A stretch of DNA of 33,426 nt, from the NCBI GenBank assembly GCA_015680685.1, contig MNCI01001065.1:1749487-1782912 (forward strand). Reading direction: 5' to 3'. Position 1 is the first letter of the stretch, and every line of letters begins with the position of its first letter. Positions 32,645 to 33,426 of the stretch are shown in pieces. This DNA is from Gnetum montanum. Its lineage: Eukaryota; Streptophyta; Gnetopsida; Gnetales; Gnetaceae. The notes beneath the pieces are model-generated. The model made no database searches. It had not been told where the DNA came from and saw only the letters and a list, made by a program, of their open reading frames with translations. The position numbers and the translations under genes were made by a program.

Positions 32645-32768
32645 CTAAGTGTTTTTACGCCAATTGAACATAAGGGATATCACTCACATCGTTGTGAGCC
32701 TAAACGAACCTTAGGGTTAATCAGTTAATTAAGAACATAAATAACGGTAGAAATTGCACATCATTAGA

Positions 32769-33426
32769 ATGACTTCTTCTCATGCAATCAACTCACTTAA
32801 GGACAACACAGGAGAAGGTCAGCATCAGACGCATAACTTAGATCAGCCATGTCCTAAACAATCTAAGGTCACATATACTCATCCTGATGAGTATGTCCCT
32901 AAATTTACTTTTATCTTTCATCAAGATGAACAACTACGATGGAGAGATTTACAAGGTAACATCATGTTACCCCCAGATAGATCTGCCCCTAACATGCTTT
33001 TCCGTGCCTTAGCACAGACTGGCATGCAAGAACTGTTCGCGGAATACGTTTTGGATGACCATGACACAAGGGATTATCGTCCCACAAATGCCCAACGTAT
33101 TCAGGATGCAAGGTAGGAGAGCCAACATTCATTATTGAAGGGCAAGGTTCCCCATGTCATTAGTGAAATAGGAGACGAGGAACCCCTCACAATGGGTTTC
33201 TTAGAAAATGATGTTCCTCCTCCTCACTCTGGTGAAGAGGTAAAGCATCAAGGCCTTAGATCAACGATACATATTCCAGGCTCTGATCCCCGTGAGCACC
33301 AACTGTTCACGGCAGGAACAACTACTCACACTAATGACAGACAATTGGATCGTTACAACAATCGAGGCCGAAGTAGCTGAAGAGAAGGTAAGAAACATCG
33401 CCATGGTGATGGATCCCCTTCTTCTT
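32769..33426 (+). pseudogene. gag: gag N-terminal part of element F (runs off the window)
   Basis: The Met at 32769 gives MTSSHAIN, matching the start of element E's gag; an upstream in-frame Met at 32754 is less likely. Visible blocks are VTYTHPDEYVPKFTFIFHQD, QLRWRDLQGNIMLPPDRSAP and FRALAQTGMQELFAEY. The frame is interrupted by TAG at 33114-33116, where CAG would fit, and TGA at 33378-33380, where CGA would fit, and is otherwise continuous to the end, becoming Arg/Gly/Ser-rich (RYNNRGRSS). The stops make this copy defective despite good preservation. Confidence 0.85.

Overview
This window is repeat-dominated nuclear DNA from a land plant with a large genome. There is no prokaryotic layout. 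The DNA is AT-rich, almost all coding sequence is broken, and several plant LTR-retrotransposon copies lie inside one another, with degraded LINEs, a Pif1 helicase relic and short foldback and tandem repeats between them. The old, heavily mutated, nested copies would suit a gymnosperm or similar lineage, but I cannot name the species.

Left part (1-3012). The 3' end of a plus-strand LTR (1-273, element G) sits in the gag of a minus-strand element E (gag 274-2016, PBS 2130-2147, 5' LTR 2149-3012).

Middle part (3013-16802). It holds a minus-strand LINE relic (3225-3665) and a 1570-bp solo LTR with an exact 5-bp target duplication (4865-6434) and a GC-rich core. Then come a 169-bp tandem array (9157-10005), an RTE-type LINE tail (10925-11215), an unidentified three-exon gene relic (11504-12838), a Pif1 helicase pseudogene (13545-14790), a long hairpin element (15084-15537) and a second LINE relic (15575-16730).

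Right part (16803-33426). This is a nest of one Athila-like Ty3/gypsy family whose LTRs begin TGATGA and end TCATCA. Element D (3' LTR 16803-17652) is interrupted by element C (3' LTR 19293-20222). C is interrupted in its gag by element B (21559-29720, two LTRs and a nearly matching target duplication). The rest of C's gag (29721-31560) is interrupted again by plus-strand element F (LTR 31561-32625, PBS, gag start), which runs off the window. Only B keeps a readable gag-protease-RT-RNase H-integrase order.

No gene here looks functional. Hand translation shows that many in-frame stops are explained by C-to-T change (CAG/CAA to TAG/TAA, CGA to TGA), the pattern expected after long cytosine methylation. 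The least explained parts are the array of GCGATATCGC-type palindromes beside the LTR TATA boxes, the coiled-coil ORF downstream of the missing pol of element D, the solo LTR with its GC-rich core, and the unidentified exon set. All alignments and translations were made by eye.
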